A stretch of 64,000 nt of DNA, taken from contig NZ_CP047020.1 in assembly GCF_009796285.1 (NCBI RefSeq), positions 9,114,001 through 9,178,000 on the forward strand, given 5' to 3'. The position numbers were made by a program, and so were the translations under genes. Below are positions 16,490 to 25,872 of the stretch, in pieces (positions within the stretch are counted from its first letter, which is position 1; every line of letters begins with the position of its first letter). Under the pieces are notes generated by a model. That model was not told the DNA's origin. It saw nothing but the letters and a program-made list of their open reading frames with translations, and did no database searches. The DNA is from Streptomyces broussonetiae. Its GTDB lineage: Bacteria > Actinomycetota > Actinomycetes > Streptomycetales > Streptomycetaceae.

Positions 16490-17467
16490 TCAGGCCCGGG
16501 GCGTGGAGTGCGAACCGACGAGAGCCTCGGACACGGCCCACAACCGCGCCGCGTTCTCCCGATCCAGGGCGTACGGCGCGACGCCGGCGACGGCACCGGC
16601 CCGCTCGGTGACCGGCTCCGCCTGCGCACAGTCCTCGAAATAGCGGCCGGTGATGCCTTCCACGGTCGGTGAGGCGGCCAGCAGCACCGAGGTCGCGGCG
16701 CCCTGCGGCACCGTCTTCTGCGGCGGCAGCGCGAGTTCACCCGAGGCGATGAAGTCGGTCACCGCCTGCGGGGCCACGTGCCGGGCCAGGGCCGTGTCGG
16801 CGATGTTGCCCGGCATCAGCGCGTTGGCGCTGATGCCGTCGTCGGCCCATCGCTCGGCGGCACCCACGGCGAACAGGACGTTGGCGGTCTTCGACTGCCC
16901 GTAGGAGGTCCACGGGTCGTAGGGGCGGAAGCGGTAGTCGAGGTCGTCGAAGACGACCGGCGAGAAGAGGTGGCCGATGGAACTCACCGAGACGATCCGC
17001 GCACCGTTCGCCGCCGCGAGAGCCGGGCGCAGGCCGACAGCGAGGGCGAAGTGACCGAGGTGGTTGACGGCGAACTGCATCTCGCGGCCGTCGGATGTGC
17101 GGGTGAGTTCCGGCAGGGCCATCACCCCGGCGTTACCGACCAGTATGTGCAACGGGCCGTGCCACTCGGCCACGAACGCCGCCACCGTCGAACGGTCGGC
17201 CAGGTCGAGCCGCGCCACCGTCAACTTGCCCGCACCGAAGGGGAGTCGTTCCTCCAGCTGCGCCGCCACACGGGCGCCCGCTTCGGTGTTGCGTACGGCC
17301 AGGGTGACGTCGGCGCCCGCCGCTGCGAGCGTCCGGGCGGTCTCCACCCCGATACCGGAGCCGGCTCCGGTGACCACGGCCCGGCGGCCGTGCAGGTCCA
17401 CACCGTCGATCACCTCGGCGGCGGTTGTGGTCGGCCCGGACGTGCGGGGCGTCTCAGTGTCGGACAT
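16490..17467 (-). CDS. Short-chain dehydrogenase/reductase
   Basis: This 325-residue SDR starts at the ATG at 17467 with AGGAG 9 bases upstream. The cofactor motif TGAGSGIG is at about 33-40, NAGVM follows, and the active site is SVSSIGH plus YGQSK (Tyr and Lys). The overall pattern (DLADRSTVAAF, VNHLGHFAL) is that of the retinol dehydrogenase/WW-oxidoreductase-like SDRs common in Streptomyces. It lies 350 bases downstream of a leftward aldo/keto reductase. The substrate is unknown. Confidence 0.85.
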   Translation of the reverse strand: MSDTETPRTSGPTTTAAEVIDGVDLHGRRAVVTGAGSGIGVETARTLAAAGADVTLAVRNTEAGARVAAQLEERLPFGAGKLTVARLDLADRSTVAAFVAEWHGPLHILVGNAGVMALPELTRTSDGREMQFAVNHLGHFALAVGLRPALAAANGARIVSVSSIGHLFSPVVFDDLDYRFRPYDPWTSYGQSKTANVLFAVGAAERWADDGISANALMPGNIADTALARHVAPQAVTDFIASGELALPPQKTVPQGAATSVLLAASPTVEGITGRYFEDCAQAEPVTERAGAVAGVAPYALDRENAARLWAVSEALVGSHSTPRA

Positions 17468-17817
17468 GGGATTGATCTCCTGATGCGGGGTGAGGTGCGG
17501 GGCGGGAGTCGGCCCGCTCCGTGGGTACGGCAGGGGTGGAGGGGCGGCCGGCAGGAGGCTGTCGCGGCTGGTGACGAACGCGACGGCGCCGACGGGCGGC
17601 ACGAGCACCGCCTCGGCGTCCTGTCTGCCGACGACCGCCCGACGTGTCGCCGTGGCGGGTGCGCAACGCACATCTCCGCTGCCGGGTCCTCGGGGCCGGG
17701 GCCGGGTCCGCGAGGCCGGGGAGGACGGCCCCTCCGGACGCCGGGGCGTGGGACCGTCCGTCTCTTGGGGGAGCGGGGGGAGCGGTCCCCGGGGCGCAGG
17801 GAGAGCGCCGGCGGCTG
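17468..17817. other. GC-rich intergenic region
   Basis: No gene or clear signal is visible apart from the SDR ribosome-binding site at the left end. The stretch has repeated GGCCGGGG tracts at 17690-17725. Long open frames here are a by-product of GC content. Confidence 0.5.
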
Positions 17818-18801
17818 TCAGCCGTTGAGCGTCCCCATGAATTCGGGCGCGTAGCGGTCGCCGGTGACCACGCCATGAGGGGCGACCGCCTCGATCGCGG
17901 CGAGTTCCGCCGCGCTGAGGGCCACCTCCGTCGCGGCGATGTTCTCCTCGAGGTAGCGGCGGCGCTTGGTGCCGGGGATGGCGATGGCGCCCTGGTACTG
18001 GACCCAGGCGAGTGCCAGCTGGGACGGGGTCACGCCCTTGGCGGAAGCGATACGGCGGACCTCGCGGACTACGTCGAGGTTCCGGTCGAAGCTCTCGCCC
18101 TGGAACCGGGGGTCGGTGCGCCGCCAGTCGTCCTGTGCGAGGTCGTCGGGGCTGGTGATGGCACCGGACAGGAAGCCGCGCCCCAGCGGGGAGTAGGCGA
18201 CCAGGCCGATCCCCAGTTCGCGCAGGGTGTCGAGCACCCCGTCGTGTTCGATCCCGCGCTCGAAGAGCGAGTACTCGGTCTGGACGGCGGTGAGCGGGTG
18301 CACGGCGTGCGCGCGCCGGATCGTCCGGGCGGACGCCTCGCACACCCCGATGTGGCGGACCTTGCCCGCGGCGACCAGCTCGGACAGGGCGCCGATGGTC
18401 TCCTCGATCGGCACGCCGGGGTCGATGCGGTGCAGGTAGTAGAGGTCGACATGGTCGGTGGCCAGGTGCCGCAGAGAGCGGTCGAGCGCCCGGCGTACGT
18501 ACTCGGGCCGGCCGTTGAGGCCGAGCGCCCGGCCGTCGTCGCTGATCTCGACACCGGTCTTGGTGGCGACGACGGCGGCATCACGGCGCCCGGCCAGCGC
18601 CTTGCCGAGGAGCTGCTCGTTGCGGAACGGTCCGTAGCTCTCGGCGGTGTCGAGCAGGGTGACGCCCAGCTCCAGCGCGCGGTCGATGGTGGCCAGTGAC
18701 TCCGTCTCGTCGGTGGTGCCGTAGAAGGCGCTCATGCCCATGCAGCCCAGGCCCTGGGCTGCGACGGTCAGGCCCTGGCTGCCCAGTGCGCGGTCTTCCA
18801 T
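17818..18801 (-). CDS. Aldo/keto reductase (AKR13-like)
   Basis: This 327-residue NADPH-dependent AKR has the full tetrad: Asp51 and Tyr56 (DTAESYG), Lys81 (VVATKTG) and the His of DLYYLHRID. It also has IGVCEAS, EYSLFERGIE, YSPLGRGFLSG and the cofactor segment AIPGTKRRRYLEEN, matching the YakC/AKR13 group. It is divergent from a TetR gene, with two copies of a TAACTNGATAGNTA-type site between them, so it is very probably the target of that repressor. The physiological carbonyl substrate is unknown. Confidence 0.9.
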   Translation of the reverse strand: MEDRALGSQGLTVAAQGLGCMGMSAFYGTTDETESLATIDRALELGVTLLDTAESYGPFRNEQLLGKALAGRRDAAVVATKTGVEISDDGRALGLNGRPEYVRRALDRSLRHLATDHVDLYYLHRIDPGVPIEETIGALSELVAAGKVRHIGVCEASARTIRRAHAVHPLTAVQTEYSLFERGIEHDGVLDTLRELGIGLVAYSPLGRGFLSGAITSPDDLAQDDWRRTDPRFQGESFDRNLDVVREVRRIASAKGVTPSQLALAWVQYQGAIAIPGTKRRRYLEENIAATEVALSAAELAAIEAVAPHGVVTGDRYAPEFMGTLNG

Positions 18802-18822
18802 GAGTTTCTCGCTCTCGGTAAC

Positions 18823-18883
18823 TAACTGGATAGATATGCCACCGTAGACCCGTCGGCCGCCGCTGTCAATAACTAGATAGTTA
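18823..18883. promoter_or_regulatory. Two TetR operators between AKR and tetR
   Basis: TAACTAGATAGTTA at 18870-18883 is palindromic (6-base arms, 2-base centre). TAACTGGATAGATA at 18823-18836 matches it at 12 of 14 positions. The first sits between a -35-like TGTCAA and a -10-like TAGGGT (18889-18894) of tetR; the second sits just upstream of the AKR start. Both genes should be repressed. Confidence 0.7.
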
Positions 18884-18901
18884 CTTGCTAGGGTGGCGGA
18901 C

Positions 18902-19489
18902 ATGCCACGCGACTCCAGTGCCACCAAGGCCCGGCTGCTCGACGCCGCCTTCAGTGAATTCGCCGCCTACGGCATCGCCGGGGCGCGGGTGGACCGGATC
19001 GCCGAGGCCGCGGGGGCGAACAAGCGGCTGATCTACGCCTACTTCGGCAACAAGGAGCAGTTGTTCGACGAGGTGCTGCGACGCGCACTGGCGGCGGGCG
19101 CCGAATCGGTGCCGTTCGATGCCGATGACCTGCCCGGATACGCGGGCGCGATCTTCGACCACCTGGTGGCCCGGCCGGACCTCATGCGCCTGCGCCTATG
19201 GAAGCTCCTGGAACGCCCCTCCGTCACCGGGCTCGAACCCGAGGCGTTTCAGCGCAAGACCGCCGCAGTGGCGGACGCGCAACACCGCGGCGAGCTTGCC
19301 CGGGACATGCCGCCCGGCGACCTCCTCACCATGGTTCTCGCGGCGGCGCAGGCATGGTTCTGGGCCGCGGAAGGAGGCGACGCGCAGGAGGGCGGGTCGG
19401 CATGGTCGTCGGAGCGGCTGGCCGAGCACCGCGCTGTCGTCGTCGAGGCCGCCCGCCGTCTCAGCGAGCCGAGGAACACCGGCGCGTAG
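18902..19489 (+). CDS. TetR family repressor
   Basis: This protein of 195 residues has a canonical N-terminal HTH (about 8-55; LLDAAFSEFAAYGIAGARVDRIAEAAGANKRLIYAYFGNKEQLF, broken here only by my quoting limits) and a helical C-terminal ligand domain of the TetR_C type. The ATG at 18902 lies about 7 bases after a TAGGGT -10-like box, so the mRNA may be leaderless; a GTG at 18893 in frame is the alternative start. It is divergent from the AKR gene and overlaps the better operator copy in its promoter, implying autoregulation. Confidence 0.88.
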   Translation: MPRDSSATKARLLDAAFSEFAAYGIAGARVDRIAEAAGANKRLIYAYFGNKEQLFDEVLRRALAAGAESVPFDADDLPGYAGAIFDHLVARPDLMRLRLWKLLERPSVTGLEPEAFQRKTAAVADAQHRGELARDMPPGDLLTMVLAAAQAWFWAAEGGDAQEGGSAWSSERLAEHRAVVVEAARRLSEPRNTGA

Positions 19490-19843
19490 TCCCGGCTTCC
19501 GGGCAGGGGCATGACGCTCGTACGGGTCGCGCGACAGCCGCATGGGCAGGCGCCGCCTCCGGGTGCGCCCGGAACCGGACCCGGAACAGCGGAGCGAGTC
19601 GTTCGTTGAGGGCGCCGACACGCAGGTCGAAGGCCGCTCCTCGGCCATCAGGGGGCGCAGGAGAGGGCGAGGAGGGGAGGGGGAGCAGGGGAGGCGGCGC
19701 CGGCCGCCCCGGTCGGGCCGCGGCTGGTGGCGAAAATCCCCAACAGGGGCCGGACGACTCGCAATTGTCGCAGCGCCTGCGGAGCCCTAGCGTGAAGTCG
19801 GGGCGGAGACGGAATCCGCCTGGCAGCGCGAGGAGAATGTCGC
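19490..19843. other. Intergenic region with a G-rich tract
   Basis: No gene is recognised in these 354 bases. A purine/G-rich stretch at 19655-19700 (GGGG runs separated by AGA or CGA) could form a quadruplex on the plus strand. The ribosome-binding site of the next gene (CGAGGAGAA) is at the right end. Confidence 0.45.
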
Positions 19844-20965
19844 ATGACGCAGACGTCGTCGGGACTCGACCGCGTGCTCGCCGTGGTGGCGCAGCGGCGG
19901 GCCGAATTCGAGGAGAAGCGGCACATACCGCACGATGTCGTCGCCGAGTTCAAGAAGGCCGGTATCTACCGGGCGAGCGCCCCGAAGCAGTTCGGCGGCG
20001 ACCCCCTGCCCCCGGCGGAGTTCCTCCGCCGCATCGAGCGGATCTCGGTCGTCGACGGTTCGGCCGGCTGGGTCGCCAGCTTCGGCTCCTCCCTGATCTA
20101 TCTCGCGGCACTCCCACGCGACACCCAGGCCGAGTTGTACGAGAACGGACCCGACGTGGTCTTCGCCGGCGGGCTGTTCCCGGTCCAGGCCGCGGAGCGT
20201 GCCGGCAACGGCTACCGTTTCTCGGGCCGTTGGAGGTTCGCGAGCGGGTGCAAGAGCGCGGACATCCTCGGCGTCGGCATCAAGGCCGGTGAGGACAGGG
20301 CCGGACGTCCGCGCACCGCGCTGCTGCGGCCCGACCGGGTGGAGATCGCCGAGAACTGGGACGTCATCGGCCTGCGCGGAACCGGCAGCCATGACCTCGT
20401 CGTCCACGACGCGGTCGTACCCGAGCAGTGGACGTTCCTGCGCGGCGGCGAGCCCACCGTCGACGAACCGCTGTACCGCTACCCGAGCGTGCCGTACGCG
20501 GCCCAGGTCCTGGCCGTCGTCGGCCTCGGTGTCGCGCGCGCCGCCCTCGATCATGTGATCGCGCAGGGCGGCCACTCCGGCTACACCGGTGCCCCGAAGC
20601 CCGCCGAGCGGGCCACGTACCGCATCGCGGTCGGCCAGGCCGAGGCTCGAATCCGGTCCGTGCGTGCCTTCTTCTACGAGATCACCGAAGAAGTGTGGTC
20701 CACGGTCGAGGCGGGCGACCCGGCGACACCCGAACAGGCCAGCCTGCTGCGGCTCGCCTCCGCCCATCTCGCCAAGACCTCCTGCGAGGTCGTACGGGCC
20801 GCCTACCAACTCGCCGGCATTGCCGCCATCGCCGACGACAGTCCCATGCAGCGCTACCTGCGCGACGCCTCGGTGGTGCCACAGCACGCCTTCCTCCAGG
20901 AGGGCATGTACGACGGGGCAGGCGCGGTCCTGATGGGCGTGCCGCCCTTCCCCGGCTACCTCTGA
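19844..20965 (+). CDS. Acyl-CoA dehydrogenase-fold flavin monooxygenase (group D)
   Basis: This 373-residue protein has the acyl-CoA dehydrogenase fold in the variant used by two-component aromatic hydroxylases (HsaA, HpaH-C2, and several antibiotic-tailoring enzymes): IPHDVVAEFKKAGIYRASAPKQFGG, SVVDGSAGWVASFGSS, SGRWRFASGCKSADIL, ENWDVIGLRGTGSHDL, and a C-terminal domain ending in QHAFLQEGMYDG. It would need FMNH2 or FADH2 from a separate reductase, which is not adjacent. The ATG has GAGGAGAA upstream. The substrate, perhaps a phenol or polyketide, is unknown. Confidence 0.82.
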   Translation: MTQTSSGLDRVLAVVAQRRAEFEEKRHIPHDVVAEFKKAGIYRASAPKQFGGDPLPPAEFLRRIERISVVDGSAGWVASFGSSLIYLAALPRDTQAELYENGPDVVFAGGLFPVQAAERAGNGYRFSGRWRFASGCKSADILGVGIKAGEDRAGRPRTALLRPDRVEIAENWDVIGLRGTGSHDLVVHDAVVPEQWTFLRGGEPTVDEPLYRYPSVPYAAQVLAVVGLGVARAALDHVIAQGGHSGYTGAPKPAERATYRIAVGQAEARIRSVRAFFYEITEEVWSTVEAGDPATPEQASLLRLASAHLAKTSCEVVRAAYQLAGIAAIADDSPMQRYLRDASVVPQHAFLQEGMYDGAGAVLMGVPPFPGYL

Positions 20966-21130
20966 GTGCCACGACCCCTGTCGTCATCGTGCTGCGCACG
21001 GGCCGCTCTCTCGTCGACCGAGCGGCCGGGCGCAGCCGTCCCGCGTTGCGTTCCGTGACGTGGCGATGGCAAGCTGCGACGCTGCCCGTCGACGGCCCGT
21101 GGACGGGCGGCGAACGGGAAAGGAGTCGGA

Positions 21131-22081
21131 GTGGACGCACAGGACCGCACCCTGTCGGAGCCTGCGGTACCGGCCGACGTGTGGCTGCTGGTGCGGGCGC
21201 GGCCGGCCGAGTTACGCCGGTCCACTCGTGAACTGGCGGCAGCGCTCGCCGAAGCCCACGGCACCCGTTTCGCCCTCTGGCACACGGACGAGTTGCTCTT
21301 CGGCGTCCGGGACGGGCGACTGGTCCTGCACACCCTGGGCGGTGTGGACCTGCCCGCTCCCGAAGTGGTGTGCGTACGCCAGGTGCCCGGCCCCATGCAC
21401 TACGACCGGGAAGTGACCCTGCTGCGCCACCTCGAGCGCATGGGCAGCACCCTCATCAGCCCCGTCGACGCCCAGCTCAGGGCCCGCAACAAGGTATGGC
21501 AGTTGCAGGAACTCGCCCTGGCCGGGCTGCCGGTGCCCGACACCCTCTCCTATGCCACCGCGCCGCTGGAAGGCGTCGTCCACAGCCCGCACCTGCAGAC
21601 GCCGTGTGTGGTGAAGTCCGTCAGCGGAGCCAAGGGGCGACAGGTCTTCCTCGCCCCTGATCCGGGTCTGCTGCGCGAGCTGTCCGGCAGCCTGACACAG
21701 ACGGCACCATTTCTCTTCCAGGAGCACGTGCCCCATTCGCACGGCCGCGCCCTGCGCGTGGTCGTGGTCGACGGGGAACCGGTGGACGCCGTCGAGCACA
21801 CCTCCCACCACGGAGCCCTCACCGCGAACATCGCCAAGGGCGGCTCCGCCACACGATGCCCGGGCCGCTATCCGCAGGCGGCGGAGCTGGCGGTGCGTGC
21901 GGCTCGTGCCCTCGGCCTGGACGTCGCCGGGGTGGACCTGCTGTTCGCCCCCGACGGCGCCTTCACCGTCTGTGAGGTGAACGCCGTCCCGGGCTGGCGC
22001 CCGGAGATGACAACGGTCACTGCCGCGATCACCGCCTGCATCGCCCGCCGTATGGCCGCCCGCGGCGGGAGGACACGCTGA
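21131..22081 (+). CDS. RimK/LysX-like ATP-grasp ligase
   Basis: This 316-residue protein starts at GTG 21131 after AAAGGAG. It has the RimK-type ATP-grasp layout: a preATP domain (1-115), RNKVWQLQELALAGLPVPDT, the ATP lysine in PCVVKSVSGAKGRQVFL, FQEHVPHSHGRALRVVVV, and the metal ligands in VDLLFAPDGAFTVCEVNAVPGW. Relatives add glutamate or other amino acids to proteins or metabolites, or make graspetide ester links. No amino-carrier protein (LysW) or precursor peptide gene is visible nearby, so the acceptor is open. It converges with the helicase gene, one base between stops. Confidence 0.82.
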   Translation: MDAQDRTLSEPAVPADVWLLVRARPAELRRSTRELAAALAEAHGTRFALWHTDELLFGVRDGRLVLHTLGGVDLPAPEVVCVRQVPGPMHYDREVTLLRHLERMGSTLISPVDAQLRARNKVWQLQELALAGLPVPDTLSYATAPLEGVVHSPHLQTPCVVKSVSGAKGRQVFLAPDPGLLRELSGSLTQTAPFLFQEHVPHSHGRALRVVVVDGEPVDAVEHTSHHGALTANIAKGGSATRCPGRYPQAAELAVRAARALGLDVAGVDLLFAPDGAFTVCEVNAVPGWRPEMTTVTAAITACIARRMAARGGRTR

Positions 22082-22082
22082 C

Positions 22083-24605
22083 TCACGTCCACCGCATCCC
22101 GATCGCGGAGAGCCGCTGGACGCGTTCGGGCGCCAGGGTCGCGGCCCGGGAGCGCTGATTGCTGATCCACGTTCCCAGCTTGACCTCCTGCTCCTCCCAC
22201 CGGCCGTCGCCCCGGGCCACGGCGATGGTCTCGATGTGCTTGCGTGGGACGAGCAGGTGCCCTTCGCGTTGGTAGAACTGCCGGGCGGCGGTGTAGTTCA
22301 TCGTCCACCTGTCGCCCTGACTACGGCGTGCCCTCGGCTTCTCGTCCTCGTCGGCCGGCTGGATGCCGAGGATGTGCTCGAGCATCCACTGCTGGACGGT
22401 GGTGAGTTTGTCGTGGCCGAGGTGTTGCTGGTGCACCCAGCGCCCGAGGTCCTCGCCCTGGTGCACGACCACGCCCGACGACACCGGCAATGCGCCACCG
22501 GCTTCGAGGTGCCGGCGGGTGAGATGGAAGGCGCGTTGCCAGTCCAGTGACCAGGTGGGGCACCAGGAGGGGTCGATGTCGTCGAGCTGCTCGCGTCGGT
22601 CTTCCGGCAGGGCACCGGCCGTGGACCGGACGGGGAGCCCTTCGGCCCGCCGCCGCTCGAGTTCGGCGGCCTTGCGCGCGGCGGCCCTCGCGTTCTTCAG
22701 GAAGATCCCGACCTTGTAGCCCTGGTGCGTGGCGTCCAGGGGAGCGAGGGCATGGCCGTGTTCGGCGGCCCAGCCACGGACGGCGGCGAGGCCCTGTTCC
22801 CAGGAGGTGTCGTGGTGGGACCAGATCATGCCGAGTTTCTCGAGCTGCGCGACGCGCTCGGCGTCCAGCCGGCCACGGGCGTGGGCTCGTCGGGCGTCGG
22901 CGGTCCACTGCCCCAGCGGGTATCCGGCCAGCGCGCCCGGCCATCCCGCTTCCTCCGCGTCGGGCTGTCCGGGCACACGGTAGGTGAAGGGCACGTCGAG
23001 GTCGCCGTGGAGCCGGGTGTAGTGGACGGCTGCTTGGATGCCGCGGCGCCAGTGGGTGCGCTCCGGGTGGAGAACACGGAGGTTGATGAAGGCAGCGAGG
23101 TGTTCGGGGTCGCGCGGGGTGGAGAACTTGAGCAGAGCCCGTGCCGGCGCCGACAGGTGACCGTCGTCCGCGGCACGGCCGTTGTCGTGATCACCGGTAC
23201 GGGTCTGGACGCCTTTGGCACGGCTCTGGGCCTGTGGTTCGGCGAGGCGTTCGACGATGCGCGCGTCGTGTGCCCGCAGGGCTGCGAGGAGTCTGGCGAG
23301 TCCGTCGTAGGCGCGGGAGGTGAGCAGGTTGTCGGGTGTTTCGCCGGGGCCGAGGAAGACCGGCACGACGAGAGAGGCGAGTTTGCCGTGGCCGGGCCGG
23401 GTGCGCAGGGCGCGGCCGACGGCCTGGACGAGGTCGGGCATGGAGCCGCGGACGTCGGCGAAGTAGACGCTGTCGCAGGCGTGGGTGTCGACGCCCTCGC
23501 CCAGCACCTTCACCGAGCCCAGGACGCTCTTGTCCACAGCGGTCCCGTCCTCGGCGGCTCCACGGGCGAACTGGTCGAGGACGCGTCGACGGTGCGGGGG
23601 CGTGTGGTCGCCGCACAGCCACTGCGCCCAGACCCGCTGCGGATAGCGGTCCGGTTCGGCCGCATGCAGGCGCCGGGCGACCTCGGGGAGTCCGGCCGCG
23701 AACGCCTCCGCCTCCTTGACCATGTGGTGGAAGACCAGGGTGCGGTGGAAGTCCTCCTCGGTGCAGGCCTTCACGAGCGCGGTCTGCAGGGCCGCGAGCC
23801 GGGCCCCGCGGACGGCGTCGGAATAACCTTCGATCCCGAGGAGCTGGGCGGCTTGGAGGCGGGTGTCGGTGACGTCGACGCACACCACCTGGTACGGCGC
23901 GCAGATGCCCCGGTCGATGGCGGCCGACAGCGTGAGCGTGAAACAGCGGCTGCCGAACGGCCCGTCCGGGTCGTCGTCCATGGAGGCCACCAGTTCTCCC
24001 GGTACCCCCCGCTCCGTACCGGCGCTGTCGTCGTCAGGCTGCCACAGGCGGGGCGTGGCCGTCATGTACAGCCGCCGCAACGCCGGGATCCGGGTGTTGT
24101 CGTGCACCACCGCCCACGGTTTGCCGATCCGCCCGGAGGTGCGGTGGGCCTCGTCCACCACGATCAGGTCCCACCCGGGCAGCCCGGCGGCGTGGGCCCG
24201 TTCCAGCGTCCCCAGCCCCAGCGACGCGTACGTCGCGAACACCGTCACCTTCTCGAACGGCCCGACCCGGGCGACCAGCTCACCGACGTCCGTCGTGTTC
24301 GGGAAGGACGCCTGGTCGCCGCGCAGCGAGGACACCCCGATCACGGGCCCCCGGCGCCCGCCCGCACGCCATGCCGCCTCGGTCTGCGCGAGCAGGTCCA
24401 GCGAGGGGACGAGCACCAGTACCCGGCCGGCCCGCAGCTCCTCCGCACCGCGCACCGCCACCAGGGTCTTGCCCGACCCGGTCGCCATGACCACCTGGGT
24501 CCGCAGCCCCCGCTCCGGCACCGTCGCCCCCGCCGGCACCTGAAGGGCGCGCAGGACCGCGTCCACCGCCTCGCGCTGGTGCGGACGAAGCTCCCGTGCT
24601 GCCAT
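22083..24605 (-). CDS. DEAD/DEAH-box helicase with helicase-associated (HA) repeats
   Basis: This 840-residue SF2 helicase has Walker A at 41-47 (ATGSGKT), DEAH at about 146-149 (VVDEAHRTSG), motif III TATPR, and motif VI in QAVGRALRTRPG. Its first half resembles the restriction-enzyme/UvrB-like superfamily II motor. From about residue 520 to the end there are several tryptophan-rich HA repeats (for example WRRGIQAAVHYTRLHGDLDVP, and the final LGTWISNQRS), typical of large Streptomyces proteins of unknown role that are frequent near chromosome arms. The start at 24605 begins just before RELRPHQ; an upstream ATG at 24671 is possible. The C-terminal HA repeats may bind nucleic acid. Confidence 0.87.
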   Translation of the reverse strand: MAARELRPHQREAVDAVLRALQVPAGATVPERGLRTQVVMATGSGKTLVAVRGAEELRAGRVLVLVPSLDLLAQTEAAWRAGGRRGPVIGVSSLRGDQASFPNTTDVGELVARVGPFEKVTVFATYASLGLGTLERAHAAGLPGWDLIVVDEAHRTSGRIGKPWAVVHDNTRIPALRRLYMTATPRLWQPDDDSAGTERGVPGELVASMDDDPDGPFGSRCFTLTLSAAIDRGICAPYQVVCVDVTDTRLQAAQLLGIEGYSDAVRGARLAALQTALVKACTEEDFHRTLVFHHMVKEAEAFAAGLPEVARRLHAAEPDRYPQRVWAQWLCGDHTPPHRRRVLDQFARGAAEDGTAVDKSVLGSVKVLGEGVDTHACDSVYFADVRGSMPDLVQAVGRALRTRPGHGKLASLVVPVFLGPGETPDNLLTSRAYDGLARLLAALRAHDARIVERLAEPQAQSRAKGVQTRTGDHDNGRAADDGHLSAPARALLKFSTPRDPEHLAAFINLRVLHPERTHWRRGIQAAVHYTRLHGDLDVPFTYRVPGQPDAEEAGWPGALAGYPLGQWTADARRAHARGRLDAERVAQLEKLGMIWSHHDTSWEQGLAAVRGWAAEHGHALAPLDATHQGYKVGIFLKNARAAARKAAELERRRAEGLPVRSTAGALPEDRREQLDDIDPSWCPTWSLDWQRAFHLTRRHLEAGGALPVSSGVVVHQGEDLGRWVHQQHLGHDKLTTVQQWMLEHILGIQPADEDEKPRARRSQGDRWTMNYTAARQFYQREGHLLVPRKHIETIAVARGDGRWEEQEVKLGTWISNQRSRAATLAPERVQRLSAIGMRWT

Positions 24606-24779
24606 GCCAAGGGCCCTCTGCTCGAGGCGACTTCCACCGCCGCCGCACGACCGGACACCGGCGGGACCCACGCCACCGCCACGCGTCCGTCCGCGTCCGT
24701 CCGGACCCGCGCCCGGTTCCCTGCGGCGTCCCCTCTGATGCCAGGCAGCCTAGTCCAACGTGCTCCGTCACCACGACGA

Positions 24780-25733
24780 TCACGGACTGCGCCGGTGCCC
24801 GGGGTGCGCCGCCGCGCTCAGGCCGGGGTACGGGGAAAGGCCGAGGGAGCGGGATTCCCCAATGACGTGGTAGCCGGTGCTCGTGTAGAGGTTCATGGCC
24901 ACCTCGTTGCCGCCCCATACCGTGAACATCAGCGACGAGTCACCGGCGGCGAGGGTCGCCCGTTCGCCGGCCACCATCGCGGCCCGCCCGTACCCCTTGC
25001 CGCGGTGCTGCTCGTGGACGTGCAGTGAGAAGCCGTAGGTGACCCCCGGGAGGTATCCGTGCTTCAGCCAGCCGCTGCCCATCCGCTCGCCGGCCGCCTC
25101 GAACACGAGGAACGTGTTGTCGGGCGTGTCCAGGCCCTCGGAGATCAGGTCGGCGAAGTCGCGGTCGGACTTGCGTACGGCCTCCTCGGGGCTCAGGGCT
25201 CCCGACCGGACGATGTCGGCGATGTACGAGGCCTTCTCGGAGGCGAGCCACTCGGGGTATTCGGCCTGTGTCATCGGTCGTGCGGTGATGCCGTCGAGCC
25301 GGTCCGGCGGAGGAGCGACGCGCCGCGTCCTGAGCTGGCCGAGGACGGAGTACGTGTCGAACAGCCCCACGGCGGGCTCGGTGATCCGTGTGTACAGTCG
25401 GCGCGCACCGCGCTCGGCGCACCAGCGCTCGGCCCAGTCCCGGGCGGCCCGCTCGTGTCCGCGGCCGGTGTGGGGCGCGCTGATGCGGAGGTCGCCGATA
25501 CGGCCCACGAGCGTGCCGTTGTCGACGGTCACGACCACGGCGACGTGGCCCACTTCGGTGCCGGTGTCCGTGATCTCGGCGACCGTCCAGTCGTCGACGC
25601 CGGCGCATGTGCGCTGCAGCATGCGCTCCGCGGCGTCCACACCGAGTCCGGCCGCCGCGTAGGAGGCACGCAGCCGCCGCTCGAAGTCCTTCCGCCATTG
25701 CGTGTTGTCACCGAGTTCGCTGAATTCCGTCAC
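24780..25733 (-). CDS. Tandem GNAT acetyltransferase
   Basis: This 317-residue protein has two GNAT units: a degenerate N-terminal one (about 50-140; VGRIGDLRISAPHTGRGHERAARDW) and a C-terminal one (about 155-300; YGFSLHVHEQHRGKGYGRAAM, the acetyl-CoA loop, then NEVAMNLYTSTGYHVIGE). The arrangement resembles mycothiol synthase-like tandem GNATs, but it is not MshD by its motifs. The acceptor is unknown. Its 5' end faces the MerR-PP2C gene across a 224-base gap. Confidence 0.8.
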   Translation of the reverse strand: MTEFSELGDNTQWRKDFERRLRASYAAAGLGVDAAERMLQRTCAGVDDWTVAEITDTGTEVGHVAVVVTVDNGTLVGRIGDLRISAPHTGRGHERAARDWAERWCAERGARRLYTRITEPAVGLFDTYSVLGQLRTRRVAPPPDRLDGITARPMTQAEYPEWLASEKASYIADIVRSGALSPEEAVRKSDRDFADLISEGLDTPDNTFLVFEAAGERMGSGWLKHGYLPGVTYGFSLHVHEQHRGKGYGRAAMVAGERATLAAGDSSLMFTVWGGNEVAMNLYTSTGYHVIGESRSLGLSPYPGLSAAAHPGHRRSP

Positions 25734-25872
25734 CTGATCACCCTAGCCACGTTGTCATGGACCTGAGCGGGTGGTCGGACGCGACGTGGCAGCAGTGACC
25801 GCGGCGTCATGCGGGTCGGTTGTGTCTCGGAAGTGCCGGGGCAGCCCGCCCGACCCCCAGCGCCGTCATCGT

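Noticed and set aside
19655..19700. G-rich tract as a possible regulatory quadruplex or origin element
   Set aside because: Such tracts are common by chance in this base composition and no other feature supports a function.
22725..25028. Very long plus-strand open frame opposite the helicase gene
   Set aside because: It is the antisense of a GC-rich real gene; its composition is Gly/Val/Arg-biased without motifs, and the minus strand carries complete helicase motifs.
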